Origin: Ariolimax columbianus
Lineage: Eukaryota > Mollusca > Gastropoda > Stylommatophora > Arionidae
Length of the DNA: 64,000 bases
Direction of reading: 5' to 3'
Assembly: GCA_036924085.1 (NCBI GenBank)
Contig: JAVGWX010000012.1
Coordinates: 32,856,272-32,920,271 of the forward strand
Positions 25,707 through 40,700 of the stretch are shown in pieces. The number at the start of each line of letters is the position of its first letter. Position 1 is the first letter of the stretch. Under the pieces are notes generated by a model. That model was given only the letters and a program-made list of their open reading frames with translations, did not search any database and was not told the origin of the DNA. A program made the position numbers and the translations under genes.

Positions 25707-28700
25707 AAGAGAGAGAAAGAGAGAGAAAGAGAGAGCACATAATTACAAGTTTTCAGTAATTAAGCAAGACAAGAAGACATACCAAGTTGTTGTATGCAGT
25801 CCTCCACCAATCTCTTCTCCTTCTCCTCTAGATTATCTGTATCTGACTTCAGCTGTTCGCTCTGTCAACCAACAAGGTTACATTTGAATCATTGAAAAAA
25901 ATTTTAATACTATTCTATATCATAAGAGTGGATGCATGAAACATACCAACCAAGACCCCTCCCATGTCCAGGCCATGCACCTACAAACAAGCTGTATGAT
26001 GGGGGTCAAAGATGCAGGTCAGACTAAGACCCCTCCCATGTCCAGGCCATGCACCTACAAACAAGCTGTATGATGGGGGTCAAAGATGCAGGCCAGACTA
26101 AGACCCCTCCCATGTCCAGGCCATGCACCTACAAACAAGCTGTATGATGGGGGTCAAAGATGCAGGTCAGACTAAGACCCCTCCCATGTCCAGGCCATGC
26201 AACTACAAACAAGCTGTATGATGGGGGTCAAAGATGTAGGTCATACTAAGACCCCTCCCATGTCCAGGCTATGCACCTACAAACAAGCTATGTGATAGGG
26301 GTCAAAGGTACAGCATAACTCGAGACCACTCCCATGTCCAGGCCATGCACCTACAAACAAGCTGTATGATGGGGGTCAAAGATGCAGGTCAGACTAAGAC
26401 CCCTCCCATGTCCAGGCTATGCACCTACAAACAAGCTGTATGATGGGGGTCAAAGATGCAGGTCAGACTAAGACCCCTCCCATGTCCAGGCCATGCACCT
26501 ACAAACAAGCTGTATGATGGGGGTCAAAGATGCAGGTCAGACTAAGACCCCTCCTATGCTCAGGCCATGCACCTACAAACAAGCTGTGTGATGGGGGTCA
26601 AAGATGCAGGTCAGACTAAGATCCCTCCCATGTCCAGGCCATGCACCTACAAACAAGCTGTGGGGGAGGGGAGGGGGAAGGAGGGGGGCTGCCTGGAAGA
26701 TGCAGCACAGTGAATTAGCTGACAGCAGCCAGCAACCTATAGCTGGTCATTTGCATGAGTGTCAGCAAACTAAAGCTGATCCAAACTCAATTCCACCAAA
26801 GATGTTGACATGCTTGAGCAACACACTTGAACGTTGCAAACACAGACACATCTCCTTGCTTATATCATCAATCATGAAAAACCTTCAGCTCCCCATGGAA
26901 TGGAGATCTTCAACAAATCCCCACCAAGTCATCCTTTCCAATGCCATCTGTTTCTTCTGTCTCGGGTGGCTGGGTCGAGTTGTATGTTTCTTTTAAGTTG
27001 ACTTGTCCATAATTGTTGAATATTTTATGGCTTAAAATGTCTACAGGATGAGGTTTCTGTTCTAAGCCTCTCATACTGAGTTGAGTAAGTCCTGTCGTTT
27101 CTTTGCTTGTGGGTTGCAAAGGGTCTTTGTAGATCCTGAAGCAGTATTGAGAAGGTACACCAGTCCTCATGAATGTATTGTAATTTGAGGCTCTTCAGTA
27201 AGCTCACCATTATGAGAATTACAGTGTCGATAACTACCTCGTTGTCCAGACTTCTGCGACTGCCTGTATCTAGGAGTACGAATCAGGATGTGAGGTGGAT
27301 GTCTTGATCAGTATGCTTCACCTGATCCTGAATACGCTTCACTCCCTACAGGATGATGTAGCCAGCCCCATGCCATATCCTCCTCAGTCAACTTTTATAT
27401 ATTTGGGCTGTTTACAGTTTTACTATTATTTGCTCTCCTTTCAGGCCACAACCATCAAGTTATTACTTACAATTTCTTGTTGCTGCTGCTTCTCATTCAT
27501 CACGTTTAAAAAAAATATGATGTCTACAGATGAAGTCCAGTTCTCTGAATAAAGGTTGCTGTAGTGGAACGTTGAAGGTTTTTAAACATTTCTGTGTGGA
27601 GATTTATCTCCATAGGCCAGTGCTGAGTACGCAAATTGGCTAAGCATATAACAGTCTTGCAGGATATGTTCCACTGTCTGCGCCGCCTGTCCGCAAGTAC
27701 ATATGGGAGATGGCCAATTTTAGTTTGAGTAATTTTTGTTTTTCATAAGTGGCCATTCAATATGTTATGTCTCGTTCTCATGCAGAAAAGGATCATTTGC
27801 TCCACCTCAATTTAGGCAGTGATAGTTGACTCTCATTTAGTCAACGTTCCTTTCGGCTTGGATAAAGGTTTTCTTTTCCTGGAAGGTGATCGTTTATTCA
27901 TTCTGTTGTTGCGTTGCTCCCTCCACTTGACAACTATTTTTGCTGCAGGTTACAGTGACCCTCCTCATATACCTATCCATACTTGAGAAGGTGGACCAGG
28001 GTCCTCCTGGCTAGATTACAATGTGAGGCTTCTCAGGAAGATCACCACTATGTGAGCCACAATACCGACCCCCCCCCCCTCCCCCCCCCTGCCCCCCCCC
28101 CCCCCCCCCCCCCCCAATCTGATTAGCCACTTCCATGAAACAGTATGTTTCCAGTGAGAACTGCTAGAAGTGAAGTGGGGTCATGATTAGTATGTTTCAC
28201 CTGACCCTGACTAACATAGTCTGATCAGTATGTTTCACTTACCCAGACTAACATAGTCTGATCAGTATGTTTTCCCTGACCCTGACTAACATAGTCTGAT
28301 CAGTATGTTTTCCCTGACTAACATAGTCTGATCAGTATGTTTTCCCTGACACTGACTAACATAAACAGTCTGATCAGTATGTTTTCCCTGACCCTGACTA
28401 ACATAGTCTGATCAGTATGTTTCACTTACCCTGACTAACATAGTCTGATCAGTATGTTTTCCCTGACCCTGACTAACATAGTCTGATCAGTATGTTTTCC
28501 CTGACCCTGACTAAGATAGTCTGATCAGTATGTTTTCCCTGACCCTGACTAACATAAACATAGTCTGATCAGTATGTTTTCCCTGACCCTGACTAACATA
28601 GTCTGATCAGTATGTTTCACCTGATCCTGACTAACATAGTCTAATCAGTATGTTTTCCCTGACCCTGACTAACATAGTCTGATCAGTATAATTTCCCTGA

Positions 28701-31700
28701 CCCTGACTAACACAGTCTGATCAGTATGTTTTCCCTGACTCTGACTAACATAGCCTGAACAGTAAGTTTCCCCTGACTGGATGTTAGTCTCTGCACCCCA
28801 TTACCATAGAAATGTGAAATGAAGGTTTAATGATTAATTGAATTACATTGCTACAGGTATTAATTTTACAGACATGTGGTATGTACACTTGAGTACAAAT
28901 GATATCAAGACCAGACAAATGAAGTAAACAAAACAAGTCTCATCTCATCTCATATCCTTTCATATCATTTCATATATCAAATCATATCATTTCATCTCAT
29001 CTATTAATTTATGTCATTAGATGGATTTAGAAGGGTGCAATCTTCTTTGGTATGCCAACTGTGTGGCCGCTGATATCGTCAATCCATGCCCCTGTAATGT
29101 TTTGTCAACACCATCCTTCCATATTTTTCTTGGTCTTCCTCTTGCTCTGAAGCACTGCTATCTGGTGTTATAGGCTCGAGCAACTGGAAGGTTTGAAGAC
29201 ATTCTTGACATGTGAAAAAACCATTTAATTCTCTGTGTGTCTATTATATATTAAGCTTTGCATCGCTGTAACTTTCTGTCAGATTTCTTTATTTCCCACC
29301 CTGTCTCTTCTAGAGACGCTCACTTATATCAGCAAGCAGACTATTTCCCATGTTGTGGTCTTTCCTTCTTGTGCCTTTCTTAGGGCCCATGTCTGGCACT
29401 GATAACAAACAATCAAAAAATAGTAAAACACAGCAATCGTATTTATCATCCAAAATGTATCTCAGGACATACCTCAGAGCGAAGGCTAAAATTTTCCTCT
29501 TCCAATGTTTTCACTTTCTTTTCCAAAAAGTCCACATTGACCAGTGATCCTGATCTGTTATTTCAGAAAAAAAAAAAAAAAAAAAATAAATCAACATTGG
29601 TATTAAAACATCTGAATGAGCAGCCAGAAAACTTAATCCGGTATTCAATCAAAGTATACTAATATACGAGGCCTGTTCAAATGAAACCGAACCTAACTGC
29701 ACCAAGTCAACATATGTACGATGTGCATGATGATGTATTATCTTCGACTCATAGTTGCCTCAGCAGACCGTTGAAAACATGGCGGATGTGATACGGAATC
29801 CGTACAGAGTTGATCAGCGAGTTGTGATTCGGTTTCTGACAGCTGAAAGATGTCGACCAGTTGACATTCATCGCAGAATGCAAGCAGTGTATGGTGTCAA
29901 AAGTGTGTCGAAGACAACAGTGAAGAACTGGACAACGATGTTTAAAGAAGGATGTGAGCTAACGAAAGATCTTCCGAGACCAGTTCAGGTGCATATTGTT
30001 GCGTCAGAAGATGCCATCGGTAAAATTGATGCAGCATTTCAGGTCACCATACACTTGCCTGCATTGTATGTATGTTCACTTGTTGCAGTTTGGTCCGGTT
30101 TCATTTGAGCACGCCTCATACGTAGCAGCAAAGAGTAATCAAATTCAGGTGAAACATACTGATCAAGATGCCCACATCACGTCCTCGTTTGTGCACCTGG
30201 AAGCAGGCTGTGTATCAGCATTCTGACAAACAAAGTTGAGATTGACACTGTAATCCCCATAGTGGTGAGCTTACTTAGGAGTCGCACATTGTATTACAGC
30301 CAGGGGGACCCCGGTCCACCTTCCCAAATACGTCTCAGTATTTTTAAAAATTTGTGTTCGCCTTATTTCTCTATTGCCTGTCAGCCTAATGAATCCGACT
30401 TTGGTATGCATTTTATATAAGGTTCTGCTTCCTCCTGCATTTTCTAAGGGTTTGCTTCCCTGCGGTAACGGCCGGTGCTATGATTGGGGAGCGAACGCAG
30501 CGCCCATGGGTTGTGAGTCATGCCCCTTTACCATTAGACCATGTCGTTCCCATCTCAGCATCTAAGAAGAGCCACTGTAACGCACTATTTAAGAAACATT
30601 GTCAAGTGTTAACTTAAGCCAGTGTGAGTAGCTTCGAACAACAACTAATATGTACAAGTATGATTGAGATACCTCATCGGAATAAAAAAACCATGAACAA
30701 AACCTATGGTACGACTAAAACGCCTTCATCAGAACAATAGAACAATACAAATAAAAACAACTAACATATCAACATATTCATGCAGCATGTCCTTTGTAGA
30801 ACGTCGCTCCCATCACAGTCTGTCAGAAAGAAACTCGTTCTCTAGCCAAAACTCCAGCCTCCGCCACAGTCATACTCAGGCATTCCTGGATATCTTGGTA
30901 CCATTGTCTTCTTGGTCTACCCCTTCCTCTTTTGCCTGGGACCATACCTTCCATCACCGTTCCCTCAAGACCGTTGTGTCTCTTGATGTGACCAAAGTAT
31001 TTGCATTTTTTAGCCAAAATGGAATTGATAAACCAGTTCTCCTCTAACACATCATAACGTTGTGAAACACAGACAGGTACTTGTCAAATAACAATCAATC
31101 AGAAAAATCAACGTGCATTATGCCAGGTTGCCAAAATCAATCCATGTTATTCTGCAGTTTGTCTGGTTCTCTTAGAAGGTGCCATCTCATGTCTTCCCTG
31201 GTTTTTCTTTCAAGATGCTCATTTGACTATTGGTAGTAGGTTTGTGGGTGGTTTCCTTCTTGTAGTTTACTAGAACATGGGTGAAGGTGCAACTCTGGGG
31301 TGTCCAACCTCCAGGCTTTTCCCTGTTGACATTTAGTTTACTCAGCAGCACAGGTCCTGCAATATACATATTGGTGGTGTTAGTATCCGTCAAGCTCTCA
31401 CTGTGTGGGGTCTTGCTACTGAACATTTCTCCCTATCACCACCTGCAGAAAGCTCTCACTGTGTGGGGTCTTGCTACTGAACATTTCTCCCTATCACCAC
31501 CTGCAGAAAGCTCTCACTGTGTGGGGTCTTGCTACTGAACATTTCTCCCTATCACCACCTGCAGAAAGCTCTCACTGTGTGGGGTATTGCTACTGAACAT
31601 TTCTCCCTATCACCACCTGCAGAAAGCTCTCACTGTGTGGGGTCTTGCTACTGAACATTTCTCCCTATCACCACCTGCAGAAAGCTCTCACTGTGTGGGG

Positions 31701-34700
31701 TCTTGCTACTGAACATTTCTCCCTATCACCACCTGCAGAAAGCTCTTACTGTGTGGGGTCTTGCTACTGAACATTTCTCCCTATCACCACCTGCAGGCAT
31801 GGAAATATTCATGGCAGGATGAGCAACAACAAATACAAATTATTGATTGCCATGGATTGTGTAACAAATGAACATTTAAACAAGTGATGGATTTTTGTTA
31901 ATAAAGACAGAAATAGACCATGAAAAATGAATCTAAAATAAACTCAGGGAGAAAATTGAAGAAAATGAAAAGAGAGGAACAAAAATAATAGCAATTAAAA
32001 GAGGATTACATGAGAGGTTAAAAGGCAGATAGAAAATAAATACAAACACAAATCTTGGAAAAATCAATATAGAAACTGTCAACAGACAGAGCCAAAATAT
32101 GTGAGGATAGACTGAAGACAATAGATGTAACAGGTGGGAAGAAATGCTGAAGATGGAAGACAATGGATGTACCAGGTGGGAAGAAATGCTAAAGATGAAA
32201 GACAATGGATGTAGCAGGTGGGAAGAAATGCTAAAGATGAAAGACAATGGATGTAGCAGGTGGGAAGAAATGCTAAAGATGAAAGACAATGGATGTAGCA
32301 GGTGGGAAGAAATGCTAAAGATGGAAGACAATGGATGTACCGGGTGGGAAGAAATGCTAAAGATGAAAGACAATGGATGTAGCAGGTGGGAAGAAATGCT
32401 AAAGATGGGAGACAATGGATGTACCAGGTGGGAAGAAATGCTAAAGATGGAAGACAATGGATGTACCAGGTGGGAAGAAATGCTAAAGATGAAAGATTAA
32501 GGATATAACAGATGGGAAGAAATGCTAAAGATGAAAGACAATGGATGTAACAGATGGGAATAAATGCTAAAGATGAAAGACAATGGATGTAGCAGGTGGG
32601 AAGAAATGCTAAAGATGAAAGACAATGGATGTAACAGATGGGAAGAAATGCTAAAGATGGAAGACAAAGGATATAACAAATGGGAAGAAATGCTGAAGAT
32701 GGAAGACAATGGATGTAACAGGTGGGAAGAAATGTTAAAGATGAAAGACAATGTATGTAACAGGTGGGAAGAAATGCTAAAGATGAAAGATTAAGGATAT
32801 AACAGATGGGAAGAAATGCTAAAGATGAAAGACAATGGATGTAACAGATGGGAATAAATGCTAAAGATGAAAGACAATGGATGTAGCAGGTGGGAAGAAA
32901 TGCTAAAGATGAAAGACAATGGATGTAACAGATGGGAAGAAATGCTAAAGATGGAAGACAAAGGATATAACAAATGGGAAGAAATGCTGAAGATGGAAGA
33001 CAATGGATGTAACAGGTGGGAAGAAATGTTAAAGATGAAAGACAATAGATGTAAGAGAAGAAAAGAAAGTTTGAAGATGGAAGACACATGTAATGTATAA
33101 GAAGAAAGACTGAAAATAAATGACAACAGATACACTAGAAGGGAAGAAATACTGAACATAGAAAACAACCAATCTAACAAAGGGGAAGAATAACTAAGTA
33201 TGGAGGGCAATATGACAATAAATGTGACGAAAAACACCGAAGCAAGATGAACAGAAATGTTGTCCTACATGGGAGTAATTTCTCCGCTGGTCTCATGCTC
33301 CAGGTCGACATTGAAGGACCTGAGCAAGTCCTCTTTCTTAATATTTTCATGGCTGAGCTGCTTGACTTTCTCAGTAGCTGCTGACAGTTCATCTTCGAGG
33401 GCATCTGTACGAGCCCCAAGTTCTTTGTTCTTGGATAGAAGGGTCTGTCCAATCCGGGCTGCTAGTTCAAGGTCACGTTCTTTCTGCAAAAACAGAACAG
33501 AAATCATGACTAACATGATGTCCCACTTCAAAGAACAGTAATAGGGACTAAGAGATAATCCCACTCCAAAAAGATTAATTAATAAATCATGACTGAGAGA
33601 TAATCCAACTTTAAAGATTAATTAATAAACCATGACTGAGAGATAATCCAACTTTAAAGATTAATTAATAAACCATGACTGAGAGATAATCCAACTTTAA
33701 AGATTAATTAATAAACCATGACTGAGAGATAATCCAACTTTAAAGATTAATTAATAAACCATGACTGAGAGATAATCCAACTTTAAAGATTAATTAATAA
33801 ACCATGACTGAGAGATAATCCAACTTTAAAGATTAATTAATAAACCATGACTGAGAGATAATCCAACTTTAAAGATTAATTAATAAACCATGACTGAGAG
33901 ATAATCCAACTTTAAAGATTAATTAATAAACCATGACTGAGAGATAATCCAACTTTAAAGATTAATTAATAAACCATGACTGAGAGATAATCCAACTTTA
34001 AAGATTAATTAATAAACCATGACTGAGAGATAATCCAACTTTAAAGATTAATTAATAAACCATGACTGAGAGATAATCCAACTTTAAAGATTAATTAATA
34101 AACCATGACTGAGAGATAATCCAACTTTAAAGATTAATTAATAAACCATGACTGAGAGATAATCCAACTTTAAAGATTAATTAATAAACCATGACTGAGA
34201 GGAGATAATCCAACATTGAAGAATAATTAATAAATGTTAGTATAAAGTGAAGATATTGTAAACAACAAGGCATTGATATCACTTACTTTGAGAAAAAGAG
34301 AGTTAACCAGGCTATCAGAAACGTCACTTCACGTTTTTATACTGGTTTAGAAGACTATATAGAGTCTGTATACAACCAGTTACATTTTCATTACCTTGCT
34401 ATAAAAGCTGTGTGCATTCAATTTATTCTTAAATGCATTAATTGTCCCTGCCCCCACTACTTTCTGTGTGGCAATGCATTCCAAGCATTCACAACTCTCT
34501 GGCTAAAGAGATATTTCCCAACATCTAATCCTGACCTTTCTTTAGTTTATTTTTGCTATGCCCTCTTGTTCTTGTATGTGTTTGTATTTTGAAGAACTTG
34601 TTATAGTCTAATTCAGCCATTCCTCTGATCATCTTATAAACCTGTATTAAGTCACCTCAAATTCTTCTCTTTTCTAGACACTGTTGGCTGATTTTTCTGA

Positions 34701-37700
34701 GTCTTTCCTCATAACTGTAATTCTGGAATCCCACTATCAGCTTTATCGGTCTTTTCTGTATCCTTTCCAGCATGTTTATGTCCCCTCTATGATAAGGACT
34801 CCACACCTTTACACAGTACTCCAATCTAGGTCTAACTAATGCTTTATAGAGTTTGGCTTTCACTTCCTTGCTCCTATATTTAATATTTCTTTTTATCATA
34901 CCTAACATTGCATTTGCCTTTTTCACTGCTTGCTAACTGGACTTGCTCACTAATTTTCCCTATATGATGTATTATAACCCCTAGATCCCTTCCCTTTTCT
35001 ATGATTCTAATATTGTTCTCGCCCATTCTGTAATTATGTTCCATATTGGATCTACCCATGTGAATGACTGTACATTTTTCTACATTAAACTCCATTTGTG
35101 AGCTTGCAGACCATTCTCGAATTGTATCTAAATCTGACCTCAATATATCCACTTCTGCTTTAGATGAGAGACTTCTGCATTGTTTTGTGTCGTCCGCACA
35201 TTTTTCAATCATGGCCCCAAAACTGAGCCCTGTGGCACTCCACTCTTTACTTCACACCACTCAGAGTACTCCTTATGCTCCCTCTCTGCCTTCAGAAGTG
35301 AACATAACTAACCTGAAGGTAACTACCACACTCTTGATCGGCAGGGACAGATCACCATTCTACACCCCAGGACAGCGTAAAACAGACTGAATAATCACAC
35401 GTACAAGCTTAGACTGCCTACTTCACCATTGTGTACATGTAGACTACATGAACAAACTCCTGAGCATGTGTTACAGGCCTGTTCCCTGTATGGCCAGTTA
35501 AGGAAGATAAATTGGCCCAACCCTAAACTCAGAACTGTACAGAGCTAAAGAGGAGCTCCAAATGGCAGAGATCATCACAGGAAGTCTTCTGATAGTGTTA
35601 TCATCATAGATAGTAATCACAGGAAGAAGAATGTAAAGGTAGTCTCACTGAAGGTATTGCCTTCGGGGATGAAGTGTTAGAAGTCTCAGATTGTGAGGCA
35701 GGATAAGTAATGGTACAAGTAATCCTATAGCTGCTATTGCAATTGGGAATGAAGTATATGATTATGATGATGATGATGAATGACTTTTATGTTGACTGTT
35801 ATGATACTGATGTTCATGATGAAGAGGTTGGTATTGATGATTATTATGGTGATTAATATGGTGATTATTATGGTGATTAATATGATGATTATTATGGTGA
35901 TTAATATGATGATTATTAGGGTGATTAATATGATGATGATGTTCATGATGAGGAGGTTGGTATTGATGATTATTATGGTGATTAATATGATGATTATTAT
36001 GGTGATTAATGTGATGATTATTATGGTGATTAATATGATGATTATTATGGTGATTAATATGATGATTATTAGGGTGATTAATATGATGATGATGTTCATG
36101 ATGAGGAGGTTGGTATTGATGATTATTATGGTGGTTATTAAGATGATGATGATGTTCATGATTAAGAGGTTGGTATTGATGATGTTGATTCTGTTTATTA
36201 TGATGAAGAGGTTAATAGTGATGATCATGTAGATGAAAATTAAGATGACAATCATGATACAGAAGTTGATAATAACCTTGATAACAATAATGATGACAAC
36301 TTGAATTATCAAGACGATAATACATGAATAACTGACCTCTTCCAACAATCGTGTAACGGCATCTATGTCATTGTAGGTTTTAGTCATCTGAGACACTCTC
36401 TCAGCACACAGAACTGCAAGGCAAAGACACACATATAGACATTATTCTGTCAATTTTGGAAACTTACATTCACACATTTTAAAATTACAAAGCACATTTT
36501 TTAAAATAGGAAGATTTTTCAAGCAAATATAACCTTCAGAAAGCTTATTTACAATGAACAAAACAGCAGATTGAAAATGAAAAAAATAAAATATTTTCAT
36601 TTTAAAAAGGTGGCTTAAAAACAAATGACATATATATAAAGTTGATTTTACAGCAAGCTGGTCTCCAGAAAAAGAGATGATTTCTAAAAAAGAACAAATA
36701 AGTTGCATTAAAAGCTCATGTTTCTACAGACAAAAATATTTTTGGAACAATGTCCAAAAAAGTTAATTTTCCAAACAGATTATATTTAGAAAACTGGCTT
36801 TCAAAAAGGAAACTAGAACCTACATAATAGAAGCTGTTTTGAAAAGGCATTACATTAGTGTTGAACACATTACATTGGTGTTAATAGTCTAACTATAAGC
36901 TGACTGGAAAAAAGACATTACTTTGGTGTTGGACAGTCTAATATCTAGCTGATTTGAAAAGGCATTACATTACTAAATAATAGTCTAATCTCAAGCTAAT
37001 TTGAATAGTTATTACATTGGTGTTCAAGTCAAACTATAATCTGACTGAAAAAAGACATTACATTAGTGTTGAACACATTACATTGGTGTTAATAGTGTAA
37101 CTATAAGCTGGCTGAAAAAAAAGACACTACATTGGTGTTGAATCCATTACATTGGTGTTAATAGTGTAACTATAAGCTGACTGAAAAAAAAGACATTACA
37201 TTGGTGTTGAACACTAATATCTAGCTGATTTGAAAAGGCATTACAACAGGGTTAAACAGACTAACTTCATTTTAAGACAAGCATTCAGCAGAGTTTCATG
37301 TTGGACAAAGTGAGCTTAAAGCAAATCTGGCTTTGGTAATCTCCAGGCTAACATCTTGGTTTGCTCTGCTAGCTTTGTTAGTAAGGAAGTAATGTTAGCA
37401 ACAATAACAACAAAACAAAATACACGAAGTCCAGTTTGGAGACGTAGTTTACGCCCCTGTCTACTGTAAGGTTGCAACTATAACACAGTTGACAAGTGGG
37501 TCACTCGAGTGGTATCCAGGGAATAAAATGAATACTTCCACTGTAACCTCCTAAGCGTATCATGGTAGTAACTAAGAGGGTTGTGCACGAGACTGGCAAA
37601 CTCATCATATAAAAATGAATTGCTTCAGATACAACCACTGCGAGAACGCATATGTTTTGAGGCTTTTATTTTAAGGGGACCAGCTGCCCCAGTGGTAGTT

Positions 37701-40700
37701 CAATGTTTTTGATGGAGCAAAAAGGAAAGAGATAAGTATGCAACAAGATTATAATATTACTAGTATGTAAGCCCGTTCTCAGCGGGCACAGACTCGCATT
37801 AACGCACCAATCCTGACAGATCAACCTGAAAAGGGGGGGGGGGGGCATTAAATAAGCTCATTGGAACCAAGGATACCATTTACACAAATTTTGATGACGT
37901 CATATACATTTTAATTGCAAATTGGCAGCCAGAAGTAAAGCAAGCTCATTTTAGCTACGTGAAGGTCAGAGGGAATTAATGGACAAAGATGTCTGTTCGG
38001 TTCAGTGTCCGCCCACTTGTGTCGGTCAACGATGTAGGAAACTTCAGTTGTCTCTCTTGGGCAAAGTGTATTGCTTGTGTTGGTGTAAGACCGTTTCGTT
38101 AAAGGATAACTCCTATGCCATGTTCCACTCAGCTTCGCTCGCGCCCTGTAACCAAAATTGTTGGTGTTATAAGCGTGCAGTGGGAGCTGATCCCACCACA
38201 TTCTTATGTCTTGACCGAACCAACAAATTTTCTGTCCAGAAATGTATTCGACACAAGAGACAGTTCCCCTCCTATTCCTAATGTCCGCATTCTTCCTTCT
38301 ATCTCTCATGACGCGGCCTTTTTTCCTTAGATATTTCATTCCACACGTCGCTAGCTTCCTCTCTTGAGCCTAATATAAGGAGCAAGTCTGACAAGGGTAG
38401 CACAGAGCTAGTATAAATATACTGTTTATCATTTGTTGTTTAGTTAAGAAATGTGCTCAACATTTTATAAATTTTCCAGCATTTAATAAAGTAACATGTA
38501 AAATTATCAAGCAAAACATTGACAGAGTATGTATCACAACCAATGAATGAACAATACAAGATAAGGAGACATCAAGACAACAGCAACTGTATTACAACTG
38601 ATTACAAATAAAAATTATGTTTGCGGAGAGCAAAGCATGTCGCAAGATGGAAACTAAGGAGGGTTTGGCATGGGAACAATTACCCCATCTAGATATATAC
38701 AAAAGTCGTTCCAATCAAACCGGTAATTTTTGTTCTATTTCTAGCTGAATGTTCTAGTGTGCTGGAACTACTATCATTAGTTAGGGGCACTTGTGTCCTA
38801 TTACTGTTAGATGGCCCACTTGCCAGGGGTCAGTCACGTGACATATAAATAAAAATGGCGGACAAAACTGTTAATGCTTGCATGGAACAGCGTGTTGTGA
38901 TGAAGTTTCTTGTGAAAGAAGGCGCGAAACCTGCGGAAATTTACAGAAGACTGCAAACACAATACGGGGATGAGACACTCAGCCTGCAACCACAATACGG
39001 GGATGAGACACTCAGCCACAATACGGGGATGAGACACTTAGCCATAATACGGGGATGAGACACTTAGCCACAATACGGGGATGAGACACTCAACCACAAT
39101 ACGGGGATGAGACACTCAGCCACAATACGTGATGAGACACTCAACCACAATACGGGGATGAGACACTCAGCCACAATACGTGATGAGACACTCAGCCACA
39201 ATACGGTGATGAGACACTTAGCCACAATACGGTGATGAGACACTCAGCCACAATACGGTGATGAGACACTCAGCCGCCAATCACAATATGGTGATGAGAC
39301 ACTCAGCCACAATACGGTGATGAGACACTCAGCCACAATACGGTGATGAGATACTCAGCCACAATACGGTGATGAGACACTCAGCCGCCAATCACAATAT
39401 GGTGATGAGACACTCAGCCACAATACGGTGATAAGACACCCAGCCACAATACGGTGATAAGACACTCAGCCACAATTCGATGATGAGACACTCAGCCACA
39501 ATTCGATGTTGAGACACTCAGCCACAATACGGTGATGAGACACTCAGCCTGCAATCACAATACAGGGATGAGACACTCAGCCACAATACGGTGATGAGAC
39601 ACTCAGCCACAATACGGTGATGAGACACTCAGCCTGCAATCACAATACGGGGATGAGACACTCAGCCAGGAAAACGTTTTAATGATGTAAATGTTTTGGA
39701 GAAGGCCGTACATTCGTGACTGGTGATCCCGACCGTAGTGGCTCTCAATCCACCACAGTCATTCCTGTGAATATCCAGATTGTGGAACGCCTTATCCTGG
39801 AAATTCGACGCATAACATGTCGCTAAATTGCACAAAAGGCAGAGAAGAGTTCAAGCCTGCAGTGAATTGAAGGAACGTTTTGGATCGCGTCATTGCATGT
39901 GACAAAATCTGGGCGCATCATTATACTCATAAATTGAAACGAGCATCCAAGCAGTGGAAGCATACACAATCACCATCTTGGAGGCCAGCATTTCAGCAGT
40001 GATGACGAACTGGGTTGGTTCAGACATACTGACAAATCTTTCTACGGTGAAGCTTTTCAAGCATTACTTAAACACTGGGGTAAGTGCATAAACGTTGCAG
40101 GAGATTACATCGAAAAGTAAATGGCATTTTGACTACTTGAAAAAAAAAAAAAAAATTTCTTACAAAACGTCCCGGTTTGACTTGAACGCCCCTCGTACAA
40201 TTAGCCACCAAAAAAATAAATAAGGGCCTAAAAAAATACACGGCAGAAGAGAAGCAGCTCCGTCAAGTTAGCCAAGTCAATTACCCATTTACCGCTGATT
40301 AAACTAGACAGAATTACAAGACAGTTTATGTTCTGGAATTCTCAAAGCAAGAGAAGTAGAGGCACACCAAAGCATACACAGAGAAGAGAGCTCGAGACAA
40401 ACATAAAGGAAGCAGAAAAGACTTGGACAGAGCTGGAACAGATGGCCCAGTACACGAGGACGGCATGTATTTGTTGAAGGCCTGGTCTCCAACAGGGGCT
40501 GAAAAGGTTATGATTGATTTGTTGAAACTAGAAAGTGATGTTAACCATAGTTTTGTTTTCGTGTACAAACAGAAGACTGAACATAAAAAACAAAACAATA
40601 CTTTGGCACTATTTGCCCTCCCATAGACCGGATCCAACTGCAGTTCAACGGGTCATAAAAGGCGGACGTAATTAAAGCTGCAGTTTGTACTTCGTGTTTG

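Noticed and set aside
32079..33237. 336-residue minus ORF and companions
   Set aside because: 42-bp array read in several frames on both strands.
32110..33268. 42-bp array as a copy of the exon 3 donor junction
   Set aside because: Some similarity near gaaatgttgtcctac but too weak by eye, unlike exons 9 and 11. An alignment would be needed.
35734..36432. 232-residue Ile-rich ORF overlapping exon 2
   Set aside because: Only the CAERVSQMTKTYND part is real coding sequence; the rest is intronic GAT/ATT repeat read through the splice donor.
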